NCBI GenBank assembly: GCA_947372225.1
Contig: CANBSV010000003.1
Location: forward strand, 1-64,000
Source: Burkholderiales bacterium
Lineage (GTDB): Bacteria; Pseudomonadota; Gammaproteobacteria; Burkholderiales; Burkholderiaceae_C
Length of the DNA: 64,000 bases
Direction of reading: 5' to 3'
Shown piece after piece: positions 30,287 to 37,768 of this stretch; within the stretch, counting starts at the first letter, position 1, and each line of letters starts with the position of its first letter. The notes beneath the pieces were generated by a model. The model was given only the letters and a program-made list of their open reading frames with translations. It was not told where the DNA came from and did not search any database. The position numbers and the translations under genes were made by a program.

Positions 30287-31651
30287 ATGAGCCACACCGA
30301 CAGCGCCGCGGCTGCCATGCAGGATGAGCCCGCGCCACCGGCCCCCACACTGGCTCAGGCGCTGAGCTTCTGGTTGTGGCTGGGCTGCATCAGTTTCGGC
30401 GGACCGGCGGGTCAGATCGCCTTGATGCACACCGAGTTGGTCGAGCGTCGACGCTGGGTCTCGGAGGGGCGCTACCTGCACGCGCTCAACTACTGCATGC
30501 TGCTGCCCGGACCAGAGGCACAGCAACTCGCCACCTATCTGGGGTGGCTGCTGCACGGCACGCGCAGTGGCATCGCGGCGGGGGCGTTGTTTGTGCTGCC
30601 CTCCCTGGTGATCCTGATCGCGCTGAGCTGGATCTACATGGCGCTGGGGCAAACGCCGGCCGTGGCCGGCGTGCTGTGGGGGATCAAGCCGGCCGTGACG
30701 GCCATCGTGCTGGCCGCGGCGTGGCGTATCGGCAAGCGATCATTGAAAAACGCCGCACTTTGGGCGATTGCGGCCGCGGCCTTTGCGGCCATCTACGTCT
30801 TGCATCTGCCCTTTCCGCTCATCGTCCTGTCTGCGGCGCTGGTCGGTTGGGTGGGCTCGCGCTTGGCACCCGAGTGTTTCCGCTCCGGCGGCGGTCATGG
30901 CAGCCGCAGCGCGCGGCGGGTCAGAGCCGTGATCGACGACGACACGCCGACCCCCGAGCACGCCCGATTCAGCCGGCTCAGGCTGCTGCGACAGTTGGCC
31001 GTGGGGATCGGGCTTTGGGCGGCGGCGATGGTGGCCTTGCTGAGCTGGGGCGGTGCGCAAGGCACGCTCGCACAGATGGGCTGGTTCTTCACCAAGGCAG
31101 CGCTGCTGACCTTTGGTGGCGCCTATGCGGTGCTGCCCTACGTGGCGCAAGCGGCGGTGATGCAGCACGGATGGCTGAGCGCGCCGCAAATGATCGACGG
31201 TCTGGCGCTCGGTGAAACAACGCCCGGGCCGCTGATCATGGTGGTGGCCTTCGTCGGCTTCGTAGGCGGCTGGACGCAGCCGATGTTCGAGCCGGATGCG
31301 GTCTTCCTGGCCGGGGTGGTGGCCGCCTGCGTGGCCACGTTCTTCACCTTCTTGCCGTCGTTCGTGTTCATCCTGGCCGGCGGCGCGCTGGTCGAGGCCA
31401 CGCACGGTCAGTTGCGCTTCACCGCACCGCTCGTGGCGATCACTGCGGCGGTGGTCGGCGTGATCGTCAACCTTGCCGTGTACTTCGCACAGCATGTCCT
31501 GTGGCCCGATGGTTTTGCGGGCCCGTTTGGTTGGGCGAGTGCACTGATCGGACTGACCAGTGCCGTGGCGCTGATGCGCTTCGAGGTGAGCGTGATGCGT
31601 GTGATCGGCGCGTGCGCGCTGATCGGGTTGGTGCGAGCGCTGTTGGCCTGA
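30287..31651 (+). CDS. chrA: Chromate transporter (ChrA, two-domain)
   Basis: The 454-residue membrane protein contains two CHR repeats: the first with SFGGPAGQIALMH and LLPGPEAQQLATYLGW, the second with LTFGGAYAVLPYVAQ and LALGETTPGPLIMVVAFVGF. Around twelve hydrophobic segments are visible, with a charged linker near residues 200-240. Long ChrA proteins export chromate; no chrB regulator is next to it. It is 46 bases behind a flavin reductase gene, a pairing that could link chromate efflux to flavin-based reduction, but this is inference. Confidence 0.93.
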   Translation: MSHTDSAAAAMQDEPAPPAPTLAQALSFWLWLGCISFGGPAGQIALMHTELVERRRWVSEGRYLHALNYCMLLPGPEAQQLATYLGWLLHGTRSGIAAGALFVLPSLVILIALSWIYMALGQTPAVAGVLWGIKPAVTAIVLAAAWRIGKRSLKNAALWAIAAAAFAAIYVLHLPFPLIVLSAALVGWVGSRLAPECFRSGGGHGSRSARRVRAVIDDDTPTPEHARFSRLRLLRQLAVGIGLWAAAMVALLSWGGAQGTLAQMGWFFTKAALLTFGGAYAVLPYVAQAAVMQHGWLSAPQMIDGLALGETTPGPLIMVVAFVGFVGGWTQPMFEPDAVFLAGVVAACVATFFTFLPSFVFILAGGALVEATHGQLRFTAPLVAITAAVVGVIVNLAVYFAQHVLWPDGFAGPFGWASALIGLTSAVALMRFEVSVMRVIGACALIGLVRALLA

Positions 31652-31662
31652 CGCCGGAAGGC

Positions 31663-32481
31663 TCAGCTGGATCGCTCGACGGCCCGTTCGATTTGCTGCT
31701 GCACACGACGCGTGCCCCGCAGCACGAGTTCGGGCTCGAGTTGACCCTGCGGTGCCACGACCGCCACCACTTCGTCGACCGTGGCGGGATCGGTCATCAG
31801 GGCATGGACGACGGCCGACAGCACGCAAATGGACCGGCGCTGAACCTGGGTTGGCAATTCACGAGTCGCGTTGACCACGACGTGATACCGGACGCTGTGG
31901 ACCGCCGCGGGAGCCAATCCCCAGCTTTCGCACATGGCCGCACCCAACGCATCGTGGCTGACGCCGAATTCCTGATGCTCCAGGAAGGCGAGCTCCTCAT
32001 CGCTTTCGGCATCGGCCATCATCGAAAGGTAGCGGTCCTTGGAGTGACGAAACAGCACCGCCTTGCCGCACTCTTCAAACAGCCCGGCCGAGTGAGCGGC
32101 CCAAGGATCGACGCCGATCGCATCACCGATGCGACCCATCAACAAGCCTCGCACGGCTGCGCGCTCCCACACAGGCGCAAGATCGGGCGCGCTGGAAAAC
32201 ACGGCGCGCAGTCCCATCTCGAAGGTGATGCCCGCTACCTCTCGGGTACCCAGATACGAGATCGCCTGGTGCACGCTTTGAACACGGCCCGACAGCCCAT
32301 ATAGCGAAGAGTTGACGGCCTTCAAGACCGCTGCGGCAAGCGCCATGTCCGACTCGACCAGAGCGCCGATCTGCTGCAAATTGACATCGTTGGCAGCCAG
32401 CAATGAAGACAACTTCACCAGCGACTCCGGCTGGGCCGGAATGTCGATGTTGAGCGCGCGCAGTTCAGGGGCGACAGGCAT
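31663..32481 (-). CDS. HDOD-domain protein
   Basis: A 272-residue protein with an HDOD domain (about 15-210) containing IPAQPESLVKLSSLLA, the NSSLYG turn, VHQAISYLGTREVAGI and the H-rich LEHQEFGVSHDALGA segment. It shows the same architecture as the HDOD protein at 25437-26306 but diverges in sequence, so the two are family members rather than a recent duplication. The ATG at 32481 is chosen; an in-frame TTG at 32574 would add 31 residues. It lies downstream of the TauE gene and convergent with chrA. Confidence 0.85.
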   Translation of the reverse strand: MPVAPELRALNIDIPAQPESLVKLSSLLAANDVNLQQIGALVESDMALAAAVLKAVNSSLYGLSGRVQSVHQAISYLGTREVAGITFEMGLRAVFSSAPDLAPVWERAAVRGLLMGRIGDAIGVDPWAAHSAGLFEECGKAVLFRHSKDRYLSMMADAESDEELAFLEHQEFGVSHDALGAAMCESWGLAPAAVHSVRYHVVVNATRELPTQVQRRSICVLSAVVHALMTDPATVDEVVAVVAPQGQLEPELVLRGTRRVQQQIERAVERSS

Positions 32482-32602
32482 GGTGATTGGGTCAGACGCA
32501 AACGACAAGTTCAGCGGATCGTAGTGCGACCTGTCGGGCTCATTGGGCTGAACAGGCCGATTGCGGCCAGTCAATTCTTCGTCGGGCCACCTCGGGCGTT
32601 CA

Positions 32603-33367
32603 TCAGGTCCTGAAAAAGCCGTCCCAAGCCGTCTTCACGATCAGCAAGAACACGACGCACACAAACACGGCGCGCACGAAGGGTGCGCCATGTCGCAGGG
32701 CGAGCCGGGTGCCGATCAGGCTACCGACCACGTTGGCCACCGCCATCGCGCCAGCCAAGTGCCACCAGACATGCCCTTTCCAAGCGAACAGCACCAAAGC
32801 CGCTGCGTTGGTCGCCGTGTTGAGGAACTTGGCACTGGCGCTGGCGTGCAAGAAATCGAAGCCCAGCAGCCTGACGAACAGGAAGACCAGAAAGCTGCCC
32901 GTTCCCGGGCCGAAAAACCCGTCGTAGACACCCATGATCAAGCCGACGGCGCTGGCCACCGCCGTCTGCATGCGCCCCGTGAGACGTGGCGCATGAACCT
33001 GCCCAAAGTTCTTTCGCATCAGCGTGTAGACCAGCACGCCCAGCAGGACCGCTGGCAGCGCCCGGCGAAAGTACTCCGGGTCGATCGCGATCACGCCCCA
33101 TGCGCCAGCGGCGCTGCCGATCCATGCCGAAATGGCCGCGGGCCAGAGGGTTCTCCACGGCAACTGGACGCGGCGGGCGTACTGCACCGTGGCCCAGCCG
33201 GTACCCCAGATTGAAGCCCCCTTGTTCGTGCCAAACAAAGTGGCAGGTGGCGCTCCCGGAAAAACCCCGAACAGGGCTGGCACCAACACCAGACCGCCGC
33301 CGCCGCCAATGGCATCCACGAATCCTGCGAAGCAAGCGGCCAAGGTGAGCGTGACAAGTTCCAGCAT
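32603..33367 (-). CDS. TauE/SafE-family sulfite/anion exporter
   Basis: A 254-residue membrane protein with about eight spans and the TauE/SafE hallmarks: the N-terminal AGFVDAIGGGGGLVLVPAL motif and the second-half MGVYDGFFGPGTGSFLVF motif. The family moves small sulfur-containing or organic anions (sulfite, sulfoacetate, taurine-related). The ATG at 33367 gives a normal N-terminus; a longer frame to a TTG at 33463 reads through a terminator-like hairpin and is not favoured. Its upstream region is unusual (33368-33866). Confidence 0.9.
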   Translation of the reverse strand: MLELVTLTLAACFAGFVDAIGGGGGLVLVPALFGVFPGAPPATLFGTNKGASIWGTGWATVQYARRVQLPWRTLWPAAISAWIGSAAGAWGVIAIDPEYFRRALPAVLLGVLVYTLMRKNFGQVHAPRLTGRMQTAVASAVGLIMGVYDGFFGPGTGSFLVFLFVRLLGFDFLHASASAKFLNTATNAAALVLFAWKGHVWWHLAGAMAVANVVGSLIGTRLALRHGAPFVRAVFVCVVFLLIVKTAWDGFFRT

Positions 33368-33412
33368 CTGCTTCGCAGCGTCCGTGACACCGAATGTCGA
33401 AGAAAACCAAAA

Positions 33413-33457
33413 CCCAAAAAGAAAAGGCGCCGGGGATACCAGCGCCTTTCGATTTTT
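33413..33457 (-). terminator. Hairpin with T-rich tail upstream of tauE
   Basis: AAAGGCGC (33423-33430) and GCGCCTTT (33442-33449) form a perfect eight-base stem with an 11-base loop. On the minus strand it is followed by TTTTCTTTTT; on the plus strand by CGATTTTT. It therefore looks like a bidirectional terminator, yet it lies between divergent genes, only 46 bases ahead of tauE. It may end an unannotated minus-strand RNA or act as an attenuator for tauE. Confidence 0.6.
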
Positions 33458-33736
33458 ACTCAAGCCGTTGGTACGGCCCGGTTATGGCGTCGGGGGGTGG
33501 TTGCCCCCTTTCGCAAATGATGCCTCCTCATCACCCCGCGTGGGAAGTCACCACTTGGATGCTCCCGCGAGACCACGGACTGTAGAGTTGACGCCACTCC
33601 TCTGAAATTCGGGTTTTCCCTCCTTTTGAGCATGGGCATTTGTGAGCGGGTAAACGCCTCGTCGCGAGGCCACTGGGAGAATTTCGCGGGATACCCCCCA
33701 AAACAACACTCCGGGACGCGCCCATGGGAGAACGCT

Positions 33737-33766
33737 TTGCCCAAAATCGAATAATTCATCAATAAT
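33737..33766 (+). promoter_or_regulatory. Probable sigma-70 promoter of the RNA-binding protein gene
   Basis: TTGCCC (33737-33742) and AATAAT (33761-33766) are spaced by 18 bases in a locally AT-rich patch. A transcript starting near 33773 would have a leader of about 93 bases before the ATG at 33867, which contains the stem at 33789-33861. Confidence 0.45.
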
Positions 33767-33788
33767 CTAACTTCTATTGTCCGTAGCA

Positions 33789-33861
33789 GCGCCTTTGCTT
33801 GAATGGTTCAGGATAGGTTGAAGCTACACAGTTATTCTGTGTTTTCCGGAAAGAAAGGCGC
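33789..33861 (+). promoter_or_regulatory. Leader stem masking the ribosome binding site of the RNA-binding protein gene
   Basis: GCGCCTTT (33789-33796) is exactly complementary to AAAGGCGC (33854-33861). The second arm contains the likely Shine-Dalgarno AAAGG, eight bases ahead of the ATG. Closed, this stem would hide the ribosome site, and the about 57 bases between the arms could refold. This resembles temperature- or protein-responsive leaders of cold-shock and RNA-binding protein genes. No function has been shown. Confidence 0.5.
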
Positions 33862-33866
33862 TCGAA

Positions 33867-34391
33867 ATGGGCAACAAACTCTACGTTGGTAACCTCTCGT
33901 ACAACGTACGTGACGATGATCTGCAACAAACCTTTGCGCAATTCGGCACCGTGTCGTCTGCCAAGGTCATGATGGACCGTGAAACCGGTCGCTCCAAGGG
34001 CTTCGGCTTCGTGGAAATGGGCTCCGATGCGGAAGCGCAGTCCGCCATCAATGGCATGAACGGACAACAAATGGACGGGCGCGCACTCGTCGTCAATGAA
34101 GCGCGTCCGCGCGAAGAGCGCCCAGGCGGCTTCGGCGGCGGCGGTAGCCGTGGCGGCTTCGGCGGCGGCGGTGGTGGCTACGGCGGTGGCGGTGGTGGCG
34201 GCGCAGGCCGCTCCGGCGGCGGTGGCGGCTACGGCGGTGGTGGTGGTGGTGGCGGCTACGGTGGTGGCGGTGGCGGCGGTGGCCGTTCCGGCGGCGGTGG
34301 TGGCGGCTACGGCGGTGGTGGCGGTGGCCGCTCCGGCGGTGGTGGCGGCTACGGTGGTGGTGGCGGCCGCTCCGGCGGCGGTGGCTACTGA
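33867..34391 (+). CDS. Glycine-rich RNA-binding protein (single RRM)
   Basis: The 174-residue protein has one RNA-recognition motif (about 3-80) with RNP2 LYVGNL (5-10) and RNP1 KGFGFVEM (44-51), followed by a low-complexity tail (about 87-174) of Gly runs broken by Tyr, Arg and Ser (GGGGGYGG and GGRSGGGG units). Similar RRM proteins in cyanobacteria and proteobacteria are cold-induced RNA chaperones. The tail is encoded by GGCGGT-type repeats, unusually repetitive for this genome. It is probably autonomously transcribed, with its own promoter, structured leader and terminator. Confidence 0.93.
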   Translation: MGNKLYVGNLSYNVRDDDLQQTFAQFGTVSSAKVMMDRETGRSKGFGFVEMGSDAEAQSAINGMNGQQMDGRALVVNEARPREERPGGFGGGGSRGGFGGGGGGYGGGGGGGAGRSGGGGGYGGGGGGGGYGGGGGGGGRSGGGGGGYGGGGGGRSGGGGGYGGGGGRSGGGGY

Positions 34392-34443
34392 TCAGGCTTT
34401 TGATCAGTGGAGCCGGTGAAGACCCCGGCTTGAACTGAACATG

Positions 34444-34476
34444 ACGGCTGCACCTCAGGGTGTGGCCGTTTTTGTT
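34444..34476 (+). terminator. Rho-independent terminator after the RNA-binding protein gene
   Basis: An 11-base stem with two G-T-type mismatches (34444-34454 with 34459-34469) is followed by TTTTTGTTT. Two smaller stems precede it directly after the stop: CTGATCA/TGATCAG (34388-34407) and AGCCGG/CCGGCT (34411-34430). Confidence 0.8.
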
Positions 34477-34485
34477 TGCGCGCGG

Positions 34486-35262
34486 CTATTCGCCTCGGCG
34501 GGGTTTTCGTCCTCGCCCTTGAAATGCCAGGTCGAAAAGGCCATTCGGCAGCACATTGAGCAGCCCTGCCACGAGCCCCATCTGCCAGGGAATCACACGG
34601 TGGCTGACTCCCCGATCGATGGCGCGCAGCGCACTGTCGGCAAACGCCTCGGGCGACATCAGGAACGGCATGGGATACGGATTGCGGCGCGTGAGCGGGG
34701 TGTCGATGAAGCCCGGGCTGATGGTCACCACCTTGAGCCCGAAAGGCCGGCACTCGCCTCGCAGGCTCTCGCAGTAACTGATCACCCCGGCCTTGCTCGA
34801 GCAATACGCGCCATGTCCCGGCAGGCCGCGAATGCCCGCCACGCTGGCGATGCCCACCAAGGTGCCAGCGCGGCGCTCACGCATTGGTTGCAGGAAAGGC
34901 TGAAACGTCGCCGCCATCCCGATCAGGTTGGTTTCGAGGATGTCTCGCAAGACTGCCAGGTCCTCGAATTCGGCGGTGTCGAAGCCCTCGCTGATGCCTG
35001 CATTGGCGATCACCACGTCGGGCAAGCCCTGCGTGAGCAGACACCGCCGTCCGGCGCCGGTGATGCTTTCGATGTCGCGCACGTCAGCCGCATAGACCTC
35101 GCACCGATCGGCATCCAGTCCTTGAGCCTGAGCCCAGGCTGTCAATTCGTTGGCCCGGCGCGCGACCAGTGCTAGGCGGTAGCCGGCACGCAAAAACCGC
35201 TCGGCCAGCGCCAGTCCGATACCGCTCGAGGCCCCGGTGATGTACGCCAGCGGAGCACTCAA
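34486..35262 (-). CDS. Short-chain dehydrogenase/reductase (SDR)
   Basis: About 258 residues of classical SDR: the cofactor loop TGASSGIG near the N-terminus, NAG in VIANAGIS, the catalytic Ser in GIASVAG and YxxxK in YCSSK, then SPGFIDTPL. The C-terminal part carries a hydrophobic segment (MGLVAGLLNVLPNGLFDLAF) that may associate with the membrane. The start is uncertain: no ATG lies in frame before the cofactor loop, so a TTG at 35262 is chosen; TTG at 35292 is an alternative. It follows lptC by about 50 bases on the same strand. The substrate is unknown. Confidence 0.86.
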   Translation of the reverse strand: MSAPLAYITGASSGIGLALAERFLRAGYRLALVARRANELTAWAQAQGLDADRCEVYAADVRDIESITGAGRRCLLTQGLPDVVIANAGISEGFDTAEFEDLAVLRDILETNLIGMAATFQPFLQPMRERRAGTLVGIASVAGIRGLPGHGAYCSSKAGVISYCESLRGECRPFGLKVVTISPGFIDTPLTRRNPYPMPFLMSPEAFADSALRAIDRGVSHRVIPWQMGLVAGLLNVLPNGLFDLAFQGRGRKPRRGE

Positions 35263-35314
35263 GAGATGGCCCGCCCGCCCCAGTCCATGCAACGCCGTGC
35301 CATGGATGACCTCG

Positions 35315-36001
35315 CTACGGCTTCTTGAACGGTGCGGCCGAGCCAGGAAACGAGGCCTGAACACGACCGTTGAACTGCGCCACTCGGGTGAGGTTGTCGT
35401 AGGTCATGGAAGCGCCCCGCACCTCGGTGGCGTCACGCGTGATCACCACCGGCAGGTGGGAGCTCACGCGCTCCGTGCGCAGGAAGACGTGCAAAAACTC
35501 GCCCCGAAAGTTGATCGGCGCCTCATGGGCATCTCCCACGTCGTAGGCCTCGCGCAGCACGCGGGCCCCGCCTGTCAGCTGTACCTCGGAGCCGTCGCCG
35601 TTGGACAGCGCCTTTTCGGCCCATGCCAGCGTCACACGCCCTTCCGGGGTGATCGAGCGCAGATGGACCTTGTCGATCTCCAGCGTGTCGGTGTCCGGAT
35701 AGTGCCGCAGGGTGTCGCCCTCGATCTGCACCGACAAGGCGCCGGCATTGGCGAACTTCTGTACCGTGAACCCGTTCATCGTGTAGTCGGGCACATGCCG
35801 CCGCACGGCCTCCGGCTTGTTCCCCTGGAACACCGGCGTGTTCTTGGCCAAACGCCACGTACCCAGCGCCAGCAGCGCCATCAGCACGAGAGGCAGATAG
35901 TGGGATGCCGCGTCGACGAGACGGCGGTACCACGGTGCCGTCGAGCGCCGTGACCGGGGCTCGTCGACCGCGCTCAATGGCGACCCGGCCCCCGAGTTCA
36001 A
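35315..36001 (-). CDS. lptC: LPS export ABC transporter periplasmic protein LptC
   Basis: A 228-residue protein with an N-terminal membrane anchor (about 33-52, LPLVLMALLALGTWRL) and a beta-rich periplasmic domain with PDYTMNGFTVQKFANAG and a GGARVLRE segment, the LptC fold. It links the LptBFG transporter to the LptA bridge for LPS delivery to the outer membrane. The start is a TTG at 36001; another TTG lies eight codons later. It follows kdsC by 34 bases. The usual lptA-lptB partners do not follow; an SDR gene does. Confidence 0.9.
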   Translation of the reverse strand: MNSGAGSPLSAVDEPRSRRSTAPWYRRLVDAASHYLPLVLMALLALGTWRLAKNTPVFQGNKPEAVRRHVPDYTMNGFTVQKFANAGALSVQIEGDTLRHYPDTDTLEIDKVHLRSITPEGRVTLAWAEKALSNGDGSEVQLTGGARVLREAYDVGDAHEAPINFRGEFLHVFLRTERVSSHLPVVITRDATEVRGASMTYDNLTRVAQFNGRVQASFPGSAAPFKKP

Positions 36002-36035
36002 AACGCGCTCCCGATTGGGCAGTCGACAGTACGCA

Positions 36036-36623
36036 TCAGGACGAGGTGTCGAGCGTGGTGAGATGGCCTTGCAGCAACGCCGCGTAGCAACCGGCGGCCG
36101 TCAGCAGCAAGTCGCAGCACTCGCGCGCCGCCCCCATTCCGCCGGTCAGGGCGGTGACGTGATGCGCCACCGCGCGCACCTCGATGTGCGCCTGGGCTGG
36201 CGCACAGGCAAACGCCGCGCGTGTCATCAACGGCAGATCGGGCCAGTCGTCGCCCATCACCGCGAGCTGATCCCAGCCGAGCTGCAGGGCCTGCATCACC
36301 TCAAGTGCAGCGGCGAGCTTGTCGTGGACGCCGTAAACCGCCTGGGCGATGCCCAGATCGGCAACGCGGCGGCGCACCGCCAGCGAGTCGCGTCCGGTGA
36401 TCACCACCGGCGTGATGCCGCCGCGCGCGAGCAGCTTGAGCCCGTGGCCATCGAGGCTGTTGAACGACTTGAAGGCTTCGCCATGCTCGCCAATGTGGAG
36501 GCTGCCGTCGGTCAGCACGCCGTCCACATCGAAGATGGCCGCACGAATGCCTTGCGCCTGGAGCAGCAGTTCCGGCTCGAAGGTGAGCGCCGGGGAAAGC
36601 GCACGGGGCTCGCGTGGCGTCAT
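36036..36623 (-). CDS. kdsC: 3-deoxy-D-manno-octulosonate 8-phosphate phosphatase
   Basis: A 195-residue HAD phosphatase with catalytic D32 and D34 in FDVDGVLTDG, the TGRDS threonine motif near residue 92 and MGDDWPDLP near 140, the KdsC subfamily signature without a cap domain. It removes phosphate from KDO 8-phosphate in LPS inner-core synthesis. The ATG at 36623 overlaps the kdsD stop (ATGA). Confidence 0.96.
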   Translation of the reverse strand: MTPREPRALSPALTFEPELLLQAQGIRAAIFDVDGVLTDGSLHIGEHGEAFKSFNSLDGHGLKLLARGGITPVVITGRDSLAVRRRVADLGIAQAVYGVHDKLAAALEVMQALQLGWDQLAVMGDDWPDLPLMTRAAFACAPAQAHIEVRAVAHHVTALTGGMGAARECCDLLLTAAGCYAALLQGHLTTLDTSS

Positions 36624-37654
36624 CAAAGCACCTTCGCCCGCATGAGTTGATTGAGGTTCAGGGCCCCCGCGAGCCGCTGTGCGGCGTCGACCACCAACAC
36701 GCCGGTGACACGGTACTGCTCCATCAGCCCCGCGGCGTCCACCGCCAGCGCGTCGTCGCGGATCACCTTGGGCCGCGGGTGCATCACGTCGCTCGCCCTG
36801 AGCGCACGCAGATCCTCGCCCCGCTCGATAAGGCGGCGAAGGTCGCCGTCGGTGAAGATGCCCAGAACCTGCAACTGCGCGTCGGTGACGGCCGTGAAAC
36901 CCAGCCCCTTGCCCGTCATTTCGGACAGCAAAGCGCCGAACATGGCGTCCGGCGCCACGCGAGGCACCGCGTCGCCCGAGACCATCAGGTCGCGCACATG
37001 AATCAGCAACTTGCGCCCCAGGCTGCCACCGGGGTGCGACAACGCAAAGTCGGCTTCGCGGAAACCACGCGCGTCGAGCAGCGCTACGGCCAGCGCATCG
37101 CCGAGCGCCATCTGCGCGGTGGTGCTGGCGGTGGGAGCGAGGTTGAGCGGGCAGGCCTCTTGATCGACACCGCTGTCGAGCGCCAGGTCGGCGTGGCGCG
37201 CCAGCGAGGAATCAGCGCGACCGGTCATGCTGATCAGGGTCACGCCCAGGCGCTTGAGTGCCGGCAGCAACGCGGCGATCTCATCGCTTTCGCCTGAGTT
37301 GGAAATCGCCAGCACCACATCGGCCGGCGTGACCATGCCAAGGTCACCATGACTGGCTTCAGCGGGGTGCACGAACATCGCCGGCGTACCGGTGGACGCG
37401 AGCGTCGCTGCGATCTTGCGGCCCACGTGCCCGCTCTTGCCCATGCCCATCACGACCACCCGGCCGCGACAACGCAGCATGGCCTCGGCGGCTCGGGCAA
37501 AGGCGTTGCCCTGGCGCGATTTCAGGCCGATCAACGCACGCGCTTCGATGTCGAAGGTGTCGCAGGCCAACTCAAGGGCACGCCGGGCGTCGAACACTTC
37601 GTGCGGGGCGGCTTCGACAGGAGCGGGAATCGGCATGCGCGCAGAGGTGTCCAT
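36623..37654 (-). CDS. kdsD: Arabinose-5-phosphate isomerase
   Basis: About 343 residues: an N-terminal SIS domain with GMGKSGHVGRKIAATLASTG (split), FVHPAEASHGDLGM and ISNSGESDEI, then two CBS repeats (about 215-343, GIFTDGDLRRLIERG). KdsD isomerises ribulose 5-phosphate to arabinose 5-phosphate, the KDO precursor. The ATG at 37654 (MDTSARMP) is preferred; ATG at 37681 is possible. It is divergent from the KefB-type gene, 114 bases away. Confidence 0.96.
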   Translation of the reverse strand: MDTSARMPIPAPVEAAPHEVFDARRALELACDTFDIEARALIGLKSRQGNAFARAAEAMLRCRGRVVVMGMGKSGHVGRKIAATLASTGTPAMFVHPAEASHGDLGMVTPADVVLAISNSGESDEIAALLPALKRLGVTLISMTGRADSSLARHADLALDSGVDQEACPLNLAPTASTTAQMALGDALAVALLDARGFREADFALSHPGGSLGRKLLIHVRDLMVSGDAVPRVAPDAMFGALLSEMTGKGLGFTAVTDAQLQVLGIFTDGDLRRLIERGEDLRALRASDVMHPRPKVIRDDALAVDAAGLMEQYRVTGVLVVDAAQRLAGALNLNQLMRAKVL

Positions 37655-37768
37655 TAGGATCGAACCACGAGGGAGACGCATTCTAGGCACGCCACTCTGG
37701 CAGCAGGGTGCCGCGCGCGAAACCCCGCAATCCACCGCGCTGCACACCACTGGCGACACACGCATCTG

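Larger units (their letters stand above)
33368..33866. other. Gene-free region between tauE and the RNA-binding protein gene
   Basis: The only stretch over 300 bases without a gene. From left to right it holds a terminator-like hairpin (33423-33449), a G/C hairpin of GGGGG and CCCCC arms (33493-33508), about 200 bases with no recognisable feature, an AT-rich patch with a plausible plus-strand promoter (33737-33766) and a leader stem ending at the next start codon. An open frame of 100 codons on the minus strand (33460-33762) has no recognisable similarity. A small RNA or a tauE leader could be encoded here. Confidence 0.6.

Noticed and set aside
33368..33463. N-terminal extension of the TauE/SafE protein to a TTG
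   Set aside because: It would be translated from a terminator-like hairpin, is not hydrophobic like the family start, and ATG 33367 gives a normal family length.
33460..33762. 100-codon minus-strand frame in the gene-free region
   Set aside because: No similarity to a known family, no good ribosome site, and it overlaps the probable promoter of the RNA-binding protein gene. A short leader peptide at its end (TTG after GAGGAGG near 33517) was considered but not supported.
34128..34390. Possible CRISPR-like or satellite repeat
   Set aside because: The repeats are short, imperfect GGC/GGT units in frame with a Gly-rich protein tail, without spacers.
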